5,649 nt of DNA, from the NCBI GenBank assembly GCA_021779415.1, contig JAJYAS010000268.1, positions 1 through 5,649 of the forward strand, given 5' to 3'. Source of the DNA: Bacillota bacterium. Lineage in GTDB: Bacteria; Bacillota_B; Desulfitobacteriia; Desulfitobacteriales; Desulfitobacteriaceae. Both the position numbers and the translations under genes were made by a program. Positions within the stretch are counted from its first letter, which is position 1, and every line of letters begins with the position of its first letter. The notes beneath the pieces were generated by a model, which made no database searches, had not been told where the DNA came from, and saw nothing but the letters and a program-made list of their open reading frames with translations. This document shows positions 5,192-5,649 of the stretch, in pieces.

Positions 5192-5649
5192 GGCTGCACC
5201 TCATGGGTTAGTTTAGAGAACTCAGCTAGTTTGGCAGCAGCTTTTCCGCTGTCAATCAGTTCCTGTGCTCTTTGAAGACAGTCCTCCACGGTGCAGTTGT
5301 CAATGCCAAGATAGAGTGCCATTGCGGCATTGAGCACTACCACATCGCGTTTTGCTCCCTTTTCCTTGCCATTTAGGATGTCCCGGGTAATCTGGGCATT
5401 GTCTTCAGGCGAGCCACCCACCAGATCCTGCAGCTTGCAGCGACTGAATCCAAACTGTTCAGGAGTGATATCGTAGGTCGTTAGTTCGCCATGGCGAATC
5501 TCGCAGACATGAGTTTCCCCAGTGAGAGTCACCTCGTCCATGCCGTCACTACCGCTGACCGCCAAGCCACGCACCACGCCAAGGTTGGAAAGTACTTGGG
5601 CAAGCGGTTCCACCAGCTTACGATCGTAAACTCCCATAAGCTGCATGGT
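5188..5649 (-). CDS. trpD: anthranilate phosphoribosyltransferase, C-terminal part
   Basis: Transfers phosphoribose from PRPP to anthranilate, the second step of the tryptophan branch. The frame is still open at the right edge, so the gene starts outside the window; 153 residues of roughly 340 are present. The ATG at 5646 is internal: it lies just before the conserved QLMGVYD segment, which in whole proteins follows the NPA region in mid-sequence. Recognisable motifs are QLMGVYD, the SGSDGMDEVTLTGETHV strand-loop, GGSPEDNAQITRDILNG and the DVVVLNAAMALYLG helix near the C-terminus. The N-terminal PRPP-binding GTGGD loop and the DE metal site are outside the window. The end overlaps trpC by four bases. 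By the usual order trpE and trpG, and the operon promoter and any trp leader, should lie beyond the right edge. Confidence 0.95.
   Translation of the reverse strand, partial: TMQLMGVYDRKLVEPLAQVLSNLGVVRGLAVSGSDGMDEVTLTGETHVCEIRHGELTTYDITPEQFGFSRCKLQDLVGGSPEDNAQITRDILNGKEKGAKRDVVVLNAAMALYLGIDNCTVEDCLQRAQELIDSGKAAAKLAEFSKLTHEVQP

Overview
The window looks like chromosomal DNA from a low-G+C, Gram-positive-type bacterium, most likely an anaerobic Firmicute (Clostridia or Negativicutes). This is inferred from strong AGGAGG-type ribosome binding sites, AT-rich intergenic DNA, ATGA-coupled trp genes and the style of the protein families. I cannot name a genus. There are no rRNA or tRNA genes, no CRISPR array and no recognisable insertion sequence.

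Left part (1-916). The + strand carries the 3' end of a DHA2/EmrB-type drug efflux transporter gene. It is followed 10 bases later by a complete MarR-family repressor, a typical drug-responsive pair. Positions 761-865 hold nothing I can identify. A strong hairpin at 866-900 folds better in the minus-strand RNA and is probably the surviving terminator of the dead gene to its right.

Middle (916-2430). On the minus strand, 916-1172 is the frameshifted C-terminal remnant of a 2-keto-3-deoxygluconate kinase. Positions 1173-1224 show nothing clear. A good sigma-A-type promoter (1225-1253) then drives a complete stand-alone tyrosine recombinase of XerC/XerD/XerS type (1307-2296). The 130 bases after it are dense in structure: a long inverted repeat that encloses a 14-codon micro-ORF, and a minus-strand terminator whose stem and U-tract share bases with that repeat.

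Right part (2429-5649). Everything is on the minus strand. In transcription order it is trpD (5' part outside the window), trpC and trpF, joined by 4-base ATGA overlaps. Next comes a 320-base gap holding a broken fragment of a Y-family (DinB/UmuC-like) DNA polymerase, and then a class I DAHP synthase gene with its own promoter and a palindromic leader element. DAHP synthase makes the first intermediate of the aromatic pathway, and TrpD, TrpC and TrpF carry out the middle steps from anthranilate to indole-3-glycerol phosphate. The usual trpB and trpA are not found after trpF; the polymerase fragment lies there instead.

The main theme is rearrangement. Two decayed genes flank the recombinase/DAHP synthase segment, the trp operon appears cut after trpF, and base composition changes sharply between the G+C-richer trp block and the AT-rich DNA beside it. 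I see no convincing new multi-gene system. The best candidates for a second look are the structured 2309-2392 region and the leader of the DAHP synthase gene.
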